Assembly (NCBI GenBank): GCA_029204225.1
Contig: CM055092.1
Location: 59,954,077-60,018,076 of the forward strand
DNA: 64,000 bases
Source of the DNA: Diphasiastrum complanatum
Taxonomy: Eukaryota; Streptophyta; Lycopodiopsida; Lycopodiales; Lycopodiaceae
Direction of reading: 5' to 3'
The notes under the pieces were generated by a model. The model worked only from the letters and a program-made list of their open reading frames with translations. It was not told where the DNA came from and made no database searches. The position numbers were made by a program, and so were the translations under genes. Of this stretch, positions 48,601-60,285 are shown piece by piece. Numbering within the stretch: the stretch's first letter is position 1; each line of letters starts with the position of its first letter.

Positions 48601-50159
48601 GATATTTGTCCTTTTACTTTCCTCAGCAGAGCAGGTGGTTAAGCTCTTGCACCTGTACCCTCTTCAGAGCTGGAGGTTAAGCTCTTGTGTATCTGCTCTT
48701 TTTATGCATTTTATGATTCTATATTGGCTATGTCTTTTCCTAGCTCGAGAGAGTTCTATTTTGTCTTTTCCATTTAGACTAGTGTTTTTAGTATGTTGTC
48801 CGACATGGACAGTAATCCTACGAGACATGAAGTTTGAATTTGGATTTATCGGTTCTTGGTTGAGCATGACTAGCAAAGTTGGTGGTAGAGTGCACACTTC
48901 TACTTTTTCAATTTTGTTAAAGTTGCTTAGAATTTGGGGTTAATCCATTCTCAATTTCCTGATTACTTGAGAAGATTCCATAGGATGTAGATTGATCTGC
49001 ATGTGTGATTTATTTCGAGTGCTGCTAGAATTCCTTATTGATGGAATTATAGCTGTTCGGAATTGTGGGAATCACTGTGTAGGTCCAGTTTCTTGTCTGG
49101 TTACCTGAATTCATAGTTTTATGTAGGATTGAATTCCATATTGTTCAAAATCTTATCACATGCAGATGTCCATTATGCTCTTGAATAGTTGGATTCATGC
49201 TAAAGTTTGGAATCAATTTGCCCTTGGGAAATGGACATGAAATCTGCTGAAATCTATGAATATGACATTTGCATAGAGAGTGTTGTAGTTATTGCCAATC
49301 TAAAGAACTAAACCTCTGGTAAATCATGCAAATGGTGCAGCAAATTAGTGGACATATTTTGTTAGTCTTGTATAGAGATGCAGAAAAGGGCTATGGTGAT
49401 GAGACATAACCAACTCTTGTGTTTGGGAAAGAGTTACTCCCTGTATGACAATAAGCCTAATTCTTTCCTGCTTATGTTAAGCCTAGATGTTAGAAATCTA
49501 ACCTGAATAAGGATAGGAAAGAAACTTGTAGGTAAGCAGGGATAAGAATTGAAAGTCTGAGTGATATAAGTTGCATGCTTGCTTAAAGCTTCAGAAGATT
49601 TAAAATCTTTGCTTAGAAGGGATTGAGACAAAACTCAAAAATCCTAATTTTGGAAGCAGTAGTAATGTTGCCCAGAATTTCTTGGAATAAAACCTGCATG
49701 AAACATTATCAGTCTCTTTCAAAGTTGCCGCGAATCGCGATCCTTGCAAATCACTTTTCCAAATCTTTTTTACGATTCAGGTAATGCATTGGAATGGAGG
49801 GCTTGTAACTCGGCGAGACAACGACTGTGCATGCTTTCTTTTCTAACTTCAAGTTAGGGTAGGAATCGATGGTTGCCTTGTGGGTTAGGGCAAAGGGTGG
49901 CGGCTGCCTCCATGCATGTTGGTTGAAGCTTAGGGCAAGAAGGCCTTGAGAACATTTCTAGGCCAATTGTTTAGCATATGACAACTTTTTTCTGGTTCCT
50001 CCTGGACTCCATGAAAATAGAATTCTCATACAAAAGTTATGGACTCGGCTCATTACATTTGCCGCGTCCATTTACATTTACTTTACTTTATGCATAAGCA
50101 GGCCTTGGGCCCTTTTTTATTCATTAGTGACACTTAGACTATATGGTTGGCCTTTGGCC
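48601..50159. other. Unrecognised sequence
   Basis: No coding or repeat structure was supported. A short patch near 49727-49796 has GCGAATCGCGATCC and ACGATTCAGG around a T-rich core, a small relative of the module at 63510-63600. Confidence 0.4.
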
Positions 50160-51542
50160 TTATTATTCATTATTAGGCCATTTGGACATATTACTGGAGA
50201 GTGGGGGCCTTCTTGGAGGGCGCACTATTTTCCCTCCCAGTTGGGTCCTAGCCACCGGAAGCTTCCTTTTAGGGCTTCTTCTTGGCTATAAGTAGGGAAA
50301 CTGTGTCATTTGTTATTCAGCTGATGGTATTGATCTCTCTCTTTAGCCTCTTTAATCTCTCTCTTTCCTGCTTTCTAGGGTTAAGTCTTGCTTATGTGTT
50401 GCTTTCATAACTTAAGCTTATGTGATGCTTTCATAGCTTAGCTCTAGATCAGTTGTGGCTCTATTCGTAACTTGGTATCAGAGCACTTTCCTGATTGCTG
50501 AATTTCACATCTGATTTTCTGATTGGGTGCCCATTTTCCTTGCTGATTTTTCTCTCTTTGCTTCAGCAACATTCAGCACAGTTTGGAGGAGGACCAGCTC
50601 CCATCAGAGCATTTTCCTTGGTGGAGCTTTAGCAAATAGTTAGCGGAAGTACTTCCGCTAAATTTGGCGGCTGGAATTTTTTTTTTTTTTTTTGGGCAGA
50701 TTATTTCCGGCGCCCAAGTTCCAACCCTCCATCACCCATTTCCAGCTTGTTTGGAGGCTCTCCAGCGCCCAATTCCCTTATCTCTTTCGTCCGTTCCTCC
50801 TTCCATTTTCAGCCCTCTCTTCACTTTTGTTTGCAAGCTGTCCAGCCGCTTCATACTCGTCACTTTCGTCCAGCCTTTTTTCACCAGGCTGTCCATCGCC
50901 CATCCTCAACCATATTTCACGAAATTCCGACTCCGTTTGATATTCCAATTTGTCACTTGCCTCCTGGTTGTCCAGCGCATTTTTACAGCCTTCATTTTCA
51001 CTTTTTTCATTTGCTGATTGCTGTCCTTTCTTAGTTGTGATAATACTGGTTTTAATAGACTAATTTGGGGTGACGACAAGAGTCCACTCTCTCAAGTTTT
51101 TGTCTATTCCTTCCACTATCATTATGGCACATTCACCTACGCCGAGTGAGACTACTCAGGAAACCTTATCCGATCAGTTTTGTTGCATGGATGAGACCCT
51201 TTCTGGCCTCGTTCTTCGCTTCGATACTGTTATGACCTGCTTTGCTACTATGCAGTCATAGATTGATTCTTTACAGCCTCATGGTCCTAGTAAAGCTCCT
51301 GTTTTTCCTTCATTTGGGACTCCCCCTCCATTTGGATTTCCATCTTCTTTTGCTAGTCAGCCTGGTGGTGGACCGTTCATTCCACCTAACCCACCTCCTG
51401 GTTTCTTTTCACGTCCCCCAGTTCTTGAGCCACACTTTGCTCGAGACTTTCGTGATAGGGTACAACTTGCTACGTATTCCGGTTCCTCTGACGGGAACTT
51501 ATTAGAGAATTGGTTTGGTAAGCTTGACACATTGTTTACCTA
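50160..51542 (+). mobile_element. LTR element 5' part (LTR end, primer-binding site, leader, gag)
   Basis: The LTR ends at about 50471, just before TTGGTATCAGAGCAC, an initiator-tRNA-Met primer-binding site. A TATA-like CTATAAGTAG lies in the LTR near 50285. The leader is about 640 bases and includes a T run at 50678-50694. The gag-like ORF follows. No protease, RT or integrase remains before the next element. The left LTR boundary was not found and may lie before 50160. Confidence 0.65.
51124..51542 (+). pseudogene. Gag fragment with one premature stop (Ty3-like)
   Basis: From ATG at 51124 the frame reads MAHSPTPSETTQETLSDQFC, is interrupted by TAG at 51259, then continues in the same frame through a Pro-rich part (FGTPPPFGFPSSFASQPGGG) to NLLENWFGKLDTLFT and TAA at 51540. 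A Pro-rich N-terminus followed by an ...NWF.KLD helix is typical of plant Ty3/Gypsy gag. The capsid end and zinc knuckle are missing. Confidence 0.6.
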
Positions 51543-52218
51543 AACTATTATTCGAGGGTTACCAAATAACGACTTCAGCAGATTTGGTTGTTGAGTCTTA
51601 TCCATTACATATTTCGGATCCAATTGCATATGTCCACATGGCACTTGCCAGGTGGATGATGATGCATTCCTTTAGGGCTGTGCCATCACAACTATAAATA
51701 GATCAGTAGATTAGTTCATTTTAAAAAAACAGAGCAATTCATAAGTTGAATCAATTCAAGTTTCAAGAGTAGTCACTCTTCTTCTTCTCTTCGCCATAGG
51801 TGTAGACTGATCGTTAATAGGCTATCGCGATTACAGTTTGTGTATGAGCGACATTTATAGCAAAATCAGATGCGCTATTACTATAGTGTAATCCGAGTAG
51901 ACAGCGGATGTATTTTTCTTTTTCATTCAACATTAGAATACCGCATTCAACAAATTCGACACATGACTTGTCTCGTCTTACTTTTTTGTTATTCATGCTA
52001 TTATGATCCGAGTTCTGATAATTGGCAATAATGCGATCTTCTTTTACAATTCATTTTCCGCACTTGTGAATGATACTTTGTGTTGATGATAGAGTCAAAA
52101 GTATCGAAGTCGAATAGTTATTCGACTATATGTAGCTTATTTTCCAACATGGTATTAGAGCTTAGTTCAAAGCTTTGGTAACTAGTTCAAAGTTTTTCTT
52201 ATTACTGCCAAATTTTAG

Positions 52219-55200
52219 TGAAATTTTTTATAGGATCTAGTGCAGTATGCAGATCACATCACACAATCACCATAGCCACACCTCCCAAGCTCTCATAGAG
52301 GGCACAATAAAAGTTAATTGTATTATAAAGAAAATTGTACATATAGTGTATTTACAAGCTGCATGAAAAGACAAGTGTCCTAACATTGGCCTACCACTTG
52401 CCAAACTAAGGTCGGGCCCAATATGGCCAAATTCGACCGACAAACTTAGGATATGCCCCCAAGTATAGCAAGTACTATAAGTAACACTGTACATGCTAAT
52501 TTTTTCTACGTTTGTGTGGCTACTTGGCTAACCCAAGTAGTCGGCTACGGGACAAGTGCCTAACTGATATGTCGATAGTGGACCACGTCCTGATTATTAC
52601 TAAAAACAGTATACCTGATTAACTGTACAATAATTACAATATCACATTTGAAGCTTATAAAATGTATATTAGATTAAGTCTGATTGCTAACTCTCTCCCT
52701 TAAGAAGCTCAAATGTGATAGGAGTAAAGAATACAAACTGTAGCAACGTTTGGAGTATCCAAAAGATGCTATGCATATCCCAGCTACACTGTACTTGACT
52801 CACACTGAAGCACACCAACAAACCACCAGGTTTGACTCACAAAGTATCATGCAAACACAATGCTCACATAGAGAGTCTATCACACTCTCGACCAACTGAC
52901 TTGTCCCCAATCCGACTTGAACACAAGTGGACCACATGAGCAACATGGCTCAAACTGAGGAAATCCCACTACTACCATAAGACTTACATCCTCCATCTAG
53001 CTAGGCTGACATCCTATCAGACACTTACAAGTACAAACCTGTAAAGCGGACATAAATGAGCAACTGAGGCTCAACATAAGGCAATCTTATTGCCACCATA
53101 AGATCATACCCTCACCAGATAGACAGCTAGTAGACATAACGACAAGTCATTGAGCATACAAATGACTACATTGTTTGACGTAGCAAATGCATAAACACAT
53201 ACAACTCCGACTCAGATCTAGACCTCTGTGACACGGTAACATGCAAGCACACTCACATTCATGCAAACCAACACGAATGATAAAGCGTCAAATACATGAC
53301 CATGGCCTGCCCAAACGTGGTATCCTGTCGTACCAACTCCTATCACCTATAGATCCGCTACTACACCATTGGTCTCCAAATCAAGTCCTCGATCATGGCC
53401 CCACACCTGTAACCAAGATGCCTTCACATCCAAGCATGTCTTATAGATGTCGTCATACATCATCCAAGATCAACCATCTCGAACTAATGAGCACTCCAAG
53501 CCTCATCCTTGATGTATCCAAACAAAGTACTGCTCCAAGCCGCTGCCCTGACATCTTGTCTAGTAATCCTGAAAGCTGATCCCCATGCTCCAAGCACAAG
53601 AGTCTACCAAGGACTCCATGAATGAATGTACACAAACCTCACCATAGGCTCTACCTAAGTAGTTTGCCCATCTGCCTGAGAAATGGATGATGATTTGCCT
53701 CTCCTACATCCCATGTAGGCTCAACTTTCCCATGCTTGACGTTGCCAACTCTGATTTGACCAGCACATAGGCTTCACACCCAAAACCTATCTCACCACTG
53801 TATCCATCATGTCAACCAAATGCATACTAGATCCATTGTTGTGATGATCAACTCATCCACGATCCATAGCATATCAGGTAGGATAGCTCCATCAGAAACC
53901 TGTACCCTATACCATCTGATTACCAAGTATCCATTATCTGTTGATAGCTCCCCAAGAATCTGTCCACATGTAGCGCAACTAGATTCCAACTGGATCTAAC
54001 CAACAAAGCTGCATCCTGCTTACTGAATAATGATGGATAGAAAACACAACATGTGATGCCCCTGGAGACCACTGTGCATATGACTATGCAGCTCACTTGA
54101 ATACGCACCCAATTATCAGTTGTCACTCCCTGAGTAACCATCTCCATCCTTGTCGGCTCACAACCATAGGCATGCTAGGTCCACATCACCCCGTAATGCA
54201 CTCCATGCCCTCAGGATCTGTACCACCACTCCCATGATACAATCCATGCCATTGACCTGTCCCTAGGTCACCACACAATAACTGATGCACCAGCTGAAGA
54301 ACATCGCCTATACATCCAATGACATATCATACCTGAGCATCCGTAGCATCTCCCTGAGTGCCACCGCAATGGACTCGTCATCCAATCACCGAGCTCACCT
54401 GATGTCTCCAATCCTGGTCACCATCCTGCTATCCAAGCCAATCACCAAGCATCACTTGCCTCTATTGGCTCCTAGCATCTACTCTATGTGCCACTCGACA
54501 TCATGCTAGTGCAAGCCTGTCCCTGAGCACCGCTCATGGGATCATGAGACCATGTCTCCCTGATTATACTGAGGTATATGGCTCTGAGTGACTTTCTCTA
54601 GGCTTCTCCCTGATCCCACCCACTGAGGATCTGAACCAAACAGGTTCCAGCACTTGTGCCAGGCCTAGACTCTTGCAAATACAGCCAAATGCATGAAAGC
54701 TAAAGATAGCTTATCCACGTCCATGATGGTAGATGCCTCCCCATTGATGCCAATGCCAACGATTGGCCCCCTGCTGTAATGCCATCATGTATTTCCAATG
54801 AGCACACCATGAAGTCCTCGCCATCAGTGTCCGCTCCAGTAGATCTCTAGCAAAACACTCATCACAGGTGTTTGCTTCCATCACGCCCAATCCATCAGTT
54901 CTCCATCCTAGAGTTGGATCTCAAAGCTTCACGCCTTGCCCATTTGCGTTTGCAGCTTCTTGATTCCATCATGAATTGCCTTTGTAAGTCCTATCCATCA
55001 ACCAAAGACTCAAGTCCAATATGAAAATAGCTTCCCCCTGATGATCACCCTATCATTCTGCTGTCCAATACCTATAAGGTATCCCAGTGCCATCATTGAT
55101 CACAAAGATCTGAGCATCTACCCTGTAGTGTCCCCCTTGTATTCTCTTTAGTTGGCTCCAAAGCTGCTTATGAATGGTTCCAAACCCAAACCTGAGAACA

Positions 55201-55662
55201 CACTGAGATGCAGTATGGAGCACAACAAAAGTTATTTGTATGACAAAAAAAATTGTACATATAGTGTATTCACATACTGCATGAAAAGACAAGTGTCCTA
55301 AAATTGGCCTACTATATATAGTGTATTCACAAACTACATGAAAAGACAGGTGACTTGAAATTGGCCTACCACCTACCAAACTAAGGTCGGGCCCAATATG
55401 GCCAAATTCGACCGACAAACTCAGGACATGCCCCCGAGTATAGCAAGTACTGTAAATAAAACTGTATAGGCTAATTTTTCGTACGTCTGTGTGGCTACTC
55501 GGCCCAAGTAGCCGACTATGGGACAAGTGCCCGACTAATATGTCGATAGTGGGTCACGTCCCGATCGCTACTAGAAACAGTAAACCTGATTAACTATACA
55601 ATAATTATAGTATCACATTTGAAGCTTATAAAATGTATATTAGATCAACTCTGATTTCTAAC
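52219..55662 (-). mobile_element. LARD-type LTR retrotransposon, copy R2, nested in the Copia leader
   Basis: Minus orientation. The left LTR (52219-52691) is complete and abuts a polypurine tract read on the minus strand as AAGGGAGAGAG (52692-52705 region). The right LTR (55211-55662) lacks its primer-proximal end. The interior 52706-55210 matches R1 21450-23890 throughout, with similar divergence along its length. Relative to R1, about 2.4 kb carrying the leader and primer-binding site is deleted. No readable proteins. I could not find a clean target duplication. Confidence 0.8.
55260..55373. repeat. 57-bp tandem duplication inside the R2 LTR
   Basis: The block starting TATAGTGTATTCACA at 55260 and ending near AATTGGCCTAC is repeated from 55317. 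The other LTRs of the family have a single copy, so this arose within R2. Confidence 0.8.
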
Positions 55663-55711
55663 TATTTGCAACATCAGATTTGTCTACGATGGATCTTGAT
55701 CCTCTAATTCT

Positions 55712-56990
55712 ATGAAAAAGCTGGATGGTGACAACTATCACTTATGGAAATTCAAAATGAGGGTAATCCTACAAGCCAAAGAGCTTTGGGAGCAGTACTC
55801 ACAGTATTGATGGTATCGGCACTGTCAAATTGCAATTTTGGGATGGTACTACTTTTATTCCAAATGTTCTTCATGTTCCACGTTCTTCATGTTCCAAATC
55901 TTACCAAAAATCTACTCTCTATTAGTAGAATTGCTGATTTGGGTCATAAAGTCGAGTTTTATTCTTTCATTCTAATACTTGTTCAATATTAGACAAAAGC
56001 AGAAAGTTACTTGCACTCGGAAAGAGGTAAGGCAATCTTTATAAGCAATGTCATTGCAATGCTTTGACTATTCAAGCTCTATCTACTTCTACTTTGGCAG
56101 ATAGAGATTTACTATGACATTACAGAATGGGTCATGTCAATTGTATTTGTCTTTGAAATATGTCACCAAAAGGGATTGTTTGAATTGCAGCAATATTTCA
56201 GACCGTACAGTTTGTCAAAGTTGTATTCTAGCCAAGCATGCTAGAACTCCTTTCAAGTCTGATTCTCAACACACATCCAACGGTGTGTTAGATATTGTGC
56301 ACAACGATATATGTGGACCTATGAAGACTCTCGATATGGGGAGCAAAATACTTTCTGACCTTTATCGACGATTATTCCAGAAGGACAGTAGTGTATTTTC
56401 TGAAAAAGATATTCTCCAAATCATAAAGCTTATAGGATTTACAATCCAGTGACTAATAAGATTACAATTAGTAGAGATGTTATATGATTCATTTGTCAAT
56501 CTCAAGGGAAAGGAGAAAGTTGCAGATGTCAAATCAACACCTGATATCGCATCAAGTTCGAATCTCGACTCTACTCCAATCAATGATTCGGAAGACAAAT
56601 CGACACAGCCACAACAGCAGTAGCAAGAAAAGCCAATTCTTCGAAGATCGAATCGAAACAAATTTTTTCTTGACAGATCTATTGACAACGCCATAGCCAC
56701 TTGTTATCTTGTCTAGAAGCCAATCGTTTATTCAGAGGCATTTCTAGTCCAGATGCAAATCAGTGGAAATCAGCAATGGACAAAGAGTAACAATCTCTTA
56801 TAAAATACCAGACATGGACTGTTACAAATTTTCTAGCTGGTAAGAGTATCATTTCTTGCAAATGGGTTTATTGAATCAAGTACAAAGCCGATGGTTTAGT
56901 TGATCGATGAAAGGCAAGATTAGTCGCCAGAGGATTCTCTCAAACTTAGAGTTCTTCGTTGTTTATAGTCAACACATGATTATTGCATTT
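55712..56990 (+). pseudogene. Copia gag, integrase and RT remnants
   Basis: From 55712 the frame reads MKKLDGDNYHLWKFKMRVIL (gag start). 55860-55970 carries VLHVPNLTKNLLSISRIADL (the pre-integrase region). 56114-56340 carries integrase N-terminal zinc-binding and core traces (RTVCQSCILAKHARTPFK, then DIVHNDICGPMKTLDMGSK). 56775-56950 holds the beginning of RT (SIISCKWVY, then KARLVARGFSQT) with several stops. The RT active site was not found; the sequence ends at a LINE/GA junction near 57030. Confidence 0.75.
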
Positions 56991-57034
56991 GTTATGGTGG
57001 AAATTCGAATGATGATTCGAATGACCATAAGGGG

Positions 57035-57036
<2 letters not shown>

Positions 57037-57113
<77 letters not shown>
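57037..57113. repeat. GA tract at the 3' end of a LINE
   Basis: A GA run preceded by seven G residues and followed directly by the LINE 3' end GCTTTATTAATGTC. Confidence 0.95.
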
Positions 57114-57116
<3 letters not shown>

Positions 57117-58305
57117 TATTAATGTCTTTTCTATGCCAAAGGCATATAAGACGATAAGTACATATCAAGTTTGTAGAGCAAAAGGGAGCATATGAAAACG
57201 TCTCCAAATACGTATAGAAAATGCATGTAATGTAAATCTAGGTACATATACCAATGATAAAGAAACTACATAGGTATGAATCATGAGCTAGCTATGAATA
57301 AAATAATCCTTAGATCATGTCCTAGAGGTGTGGTGATGCTGCTGCTGCTATTGATACTGCTACTGCTATTGAAGAAGGATGTAATACAAGCTGCAGTAGG
57401 AAGTATAACTGGGATATGCTACCGATGTCGAATATGAGATGGACCTTTCCTCGTGTAAGGAGACGAGTAGGTCTAACTGTAGGATAGCGCAGGGAGGTGC
57501 ACAATCTTTGAGTGGTGTCATAAAACTCAGCATGTCGTGAGGATGTCCGGACATTAAAATCCCCGGTGAGGAAAATATGCCCCCGCTCTGCGAATTTGAT
57601 GATATCGAATGAAAGATCATGGTATGGTGAGCCAATGCCCTCAATAAAAGACGAAGACTCTGGAGGAAAGTAACATGCTGCAACAAAAAGGTCTCTGTCC
57701 AAACCAATACCTTGGCTCACAATACAAATCCATATGTAGTGTGCATGCTCGTCATGTCGGATGAACTCAATGCTTGAGTGAAGAGACTCTCTGTATAAGC
57801 ATGCACCCTCCAGATCCACGACCACTAGTTGATCTAGTCTCAGGTCTGTACTTGAAATCCCATCTGTATCCTGGAAAAGTGGAAAGTCCTCACTCTAGAC
57901 TTTCATGGGTCTCATAAAAAGCAATACATCTCAGCTAGTGATAAAGTCAATCAAGTCACCAACAGTAGAAGATGAGTGTATACCATCACAATTCCATACT
58001 CCAATCTGGAGTTGGTGTGGATGGGGCCCCAGGATACTCCCAAACCCGGAGACCCCAAATCCCTATCTTTGGGAACCATCAGGAGCGCTATCAAGCTCGT
58101 GTGCCTGACTCTCGGGCTTCCTGGAAGGCCTTACGCCTTTCCTCCACCTGGATATATGTGAGCTCTTCATCCATAAAAATGGTGGAGCTTAGCTCTACAC
58201 CGTAAAGCCTCTCGTCGACTCTCCAAGGAAGTAAAATGGATAATCAATGTGGTTGCATCTCTGGTAGTCATCCATGCCGTATCTAACCCATCCATCCTGT
58301 GTGGG
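57114..58305 (-). mobile_element. LINE copy with ORF1 end, endonuclease and 3' end (RT deleted)
   Basis: Read on the minus strand: the end of ORF1 (about 58300 to 58100, including RMDGLDTAWMTTRDATTLII), the start of ORF2 (IGVWNCDGIHSS near 58000), an endonuclease part (57825-57322, 167 codons) containing ACLYRESLHSSIEFIRHDEH and F-L-T-G-D-F-N-V, then 3' UTR to 57114. The structure mirrors LINE copy 3 at 2008-3567. At 58305 it meets a LINE piece in the opposite orientation. Confidence 0.8.
57322..57825 (-). pseudogene. LINE endonuclease domain fragment
   Basis: A 167-codon open stretch. The central GDFN motif (about 57550) belongs to the metal-dependent endonuclease fold and would take part in target nicking. 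The C-terminal SDH motif is absent because sequence after TQRLCTSLRYPTVRPTRLL runs into the 3' UTR. Better preserved than the equivalent part of LINE copy 3. Confidence 0.75.
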
Positions 58306-58745
58306 TCAATTTCAGGTTTCGTCAAAACAGCTAGCCATTGAGACCAACAGATATAGTGGCACCTCGCAGGAGGCCCGGTTCTGTGGTATGTGTGACACAC
58401 ATGAGGTAGAGGATGAGTCACATTTTCTCTTCAGATGTCCAGCTTATTATGAGATATGAGGGAGATATTACTGCTTGTTCAGGGAGCACCCAGTCACACT
58501 TTCTACCTTGACATCATATGAGGACCCTAGATTTATTGCATTGATGATTCAGGAGATGTCATAGTTGCGGATGACGAGACTGGACATGACTGTATCCCGC
58601 CTAACACATCTGAGCATCAGGGAGTGCCTATCCTGTCGGAGACATAGATAGGATGTAGCCTTGAGTGACTCTCATGGAGAGGCGATTCCAGACACCTTAG
58701 GCTATCTCAAGGACATTAATAAAAATCTTTCTTCTCTCTCTGACT
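58306..58745 (+). mobile_element. Inverted LINE 3' part with short TC tail
   Basis: The plus strand encodes FQVSSKQLAIETNRYSGTSQ, the zinc finger C-G-M-C followed by H-F-L-F-R-C-P-A-Y-Y-E-I, a stop, then GRYYCLFREHPVTL and IALMIQEMS. It ends with GGACATTAATAAAAATC and a short TC run (58730-58742), the usual LINE 3' end with its AATAAA signal. Orientation is opposite to 57114-58305. Confidence 0.8.
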
Positions 58746-58789
58746 GAAAGAAAAGCATATAAAATAGATCTAAATACAATTACCAGTGT

Positions 58790-59126
58790 TCACTAAACCA
58801 AAAAGGTATAATGCAAAAAATAGCTATATATAATGGGAGCAAGCCGCAGATCATGTCCTGGAGGTGATGATGATATTGCTGCTACTACTGAAGAAAGATG
58901 TAATACAAGCTGTAGTGGGGAGTGAAACTGAGATCTGCTGTCGTCGTCGAATGTAGGAAGGACGTCTCCTCGTGGTAGGACGAATAGGTCGAATAGGTCT
59001 GGCTGCAGGGTAATGCTGGGAGGTGCACTGCCTCTGATCTCTCTGGGAAGTCGTGTCCTCATCATCGACATCATCATCTGAGTCTGGGACTGGTCATGAG
59101 CGTCGTCTGGAGAAAAAGGAGGTAAT

Positions 59127-59129
<3 letters not shown>
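58790..59129 (-). mobile_element. LINE 3' UTR fragment
   Basis: This resembles the 3' UTRs at 3895-4100 and 1640-1880, for example GAAGAAAGATGTAATACAAGC and TGATCTCTCTGGG. It is cut on its 5' side at the GA tract at 59130. No conserved domain. Confidence 0.6.
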
Positions 59130-59194
<65 letters not shown>

Positions 59195-59197
59195 GAA
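59130..59197. repeat. GA tract
   Basis: About 68 bases with a single GGG interruption. It joins the LINE fragment on the left to unrecognised AT-rich DNA on the right (59198-59990, where no feature was found). Confidence 0.95.
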
Positions 59198-59989
59198 ATC
59201 AAAGATTTCGAGACAACAACACTATGATGATTGATCTTGTGACAAATTGATGTGACTTGATTTAGTGAATGTGAGTAGCTTAGGTATTTTCTGGGCATCT
59301 TGGAAAGCATTTCGATGCTGATGTACTGGTTGATATTGCCCTTCACGTTCACATTAGCGACTTCTTAATGTTTCGTTTCATCAAAATAAACTCAATAGCT
59401 AAGCCCAAATCTTGATCGAGGATCTAGAATCGGGAATTGGACCTTCAGCTTATCAGAATCCTCATAGCTTCAACTACACATGCTATAGAACTCGAAATCT
59501 GTAAATAATGCATGGCCCAACACAGGACAATGTTGTGTCCTAGCTCACAACTGGCATTGCATGTTAGAGCTCACAAAACGTGTTTTTGAATGATAATTGA
59601 GATTGTGATCCATGCATGCTAAGACTAGCTGCAAAATTTGATGTGACAGGAACTACTTCAGACAGTCAGATGCTCAAGCTTGGATTTTGCAGCTCGCAAT
59701 TTGCAATGCCTCTCAAAGGCCATTCTGCCTTTCAAACAAAACGAAAAAACTAAACGATCGGTCACCTTAGGGACTGATAAACAGTAACTTTCACCTTGCA
59801 TTGTGATTCATCAAACAATTCATGATAAACGATAACTTTGAAATGCTCGCAAGGTAATTTATCAAATTACTGAATCACATCTGGAGCTTCTATTAGCAAG
59901 TAGAGAATAAAGCTAATTAGCAATTGCCTTTAAGTGTCGAGGAATACCTTAAGGATGATGGGATCTACTAACCTTGGGATTGATATCAT

Positions 59990-60285
59990 CAATTGTGAGG
60001 GGCACAGATGATGACGGCAGGTTTCAGGTTCCGAATCTACTACCACAATGATAAAAGAATTGGAACAAAAGATCGAGAAGCAAAAGGAAGAGGCCCTCTC
60101 CTGGGCATCGGTATTGGAGAAAGGAACCAAGCCAAGTGCTCCCATATCCTCGGCCATTTCAGCCGCCATTCAGGAAGAGAAATCCAAAGAACAAAAGGCT
60201 CACAACATTAGGGTCAGAGGGGTCCCGTACACATAGGATGCCATGGCTGAAGCCAAGCGCTCCTTGATACCACACTAGAACTCGC
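59990..60285 (+). pseudogene. LINE ORF1 fragment, inverted
   Basis: The plus strand reads ESTTTMIKELEQKIEKQKEE and LSWASVLEKGTKPSAPISSA, then NIRVRGVPYT and a stop near 60235. It is clearly homologous to ORF1 at 2700-3560. It meets the RT region, which lies on the opposite strand, at about 60285. Confidence 0.8.

Larger units (their letters stand above)
51690..57036 (+). mobile_element. Decayed Copia element interrupted by LARD R2
   Basis: A 5' LTR ends TTTTCCAACA at 52150 and is followed by the primer-binding site TGGTATTAGAGCTTAG. A TATA-like TATAAATAG is near 51692. About 70 bases later the LARD R2 begins (52219). After it (55662) the Copia reading resumes with gag at 55712, then integrase and RT remains to about 56990, where a GA tract and LINE cut it off. 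The 3' LTR was not found. The LTR left boundary is approximate. Confidence 0.7.

Noticed and set aside
52214-55667. Target duplication for LARD R2
   Set aside because: TTTAG on the left and TATTT on the right do not match; LTR ends are altered, so no duplication can be claimed.
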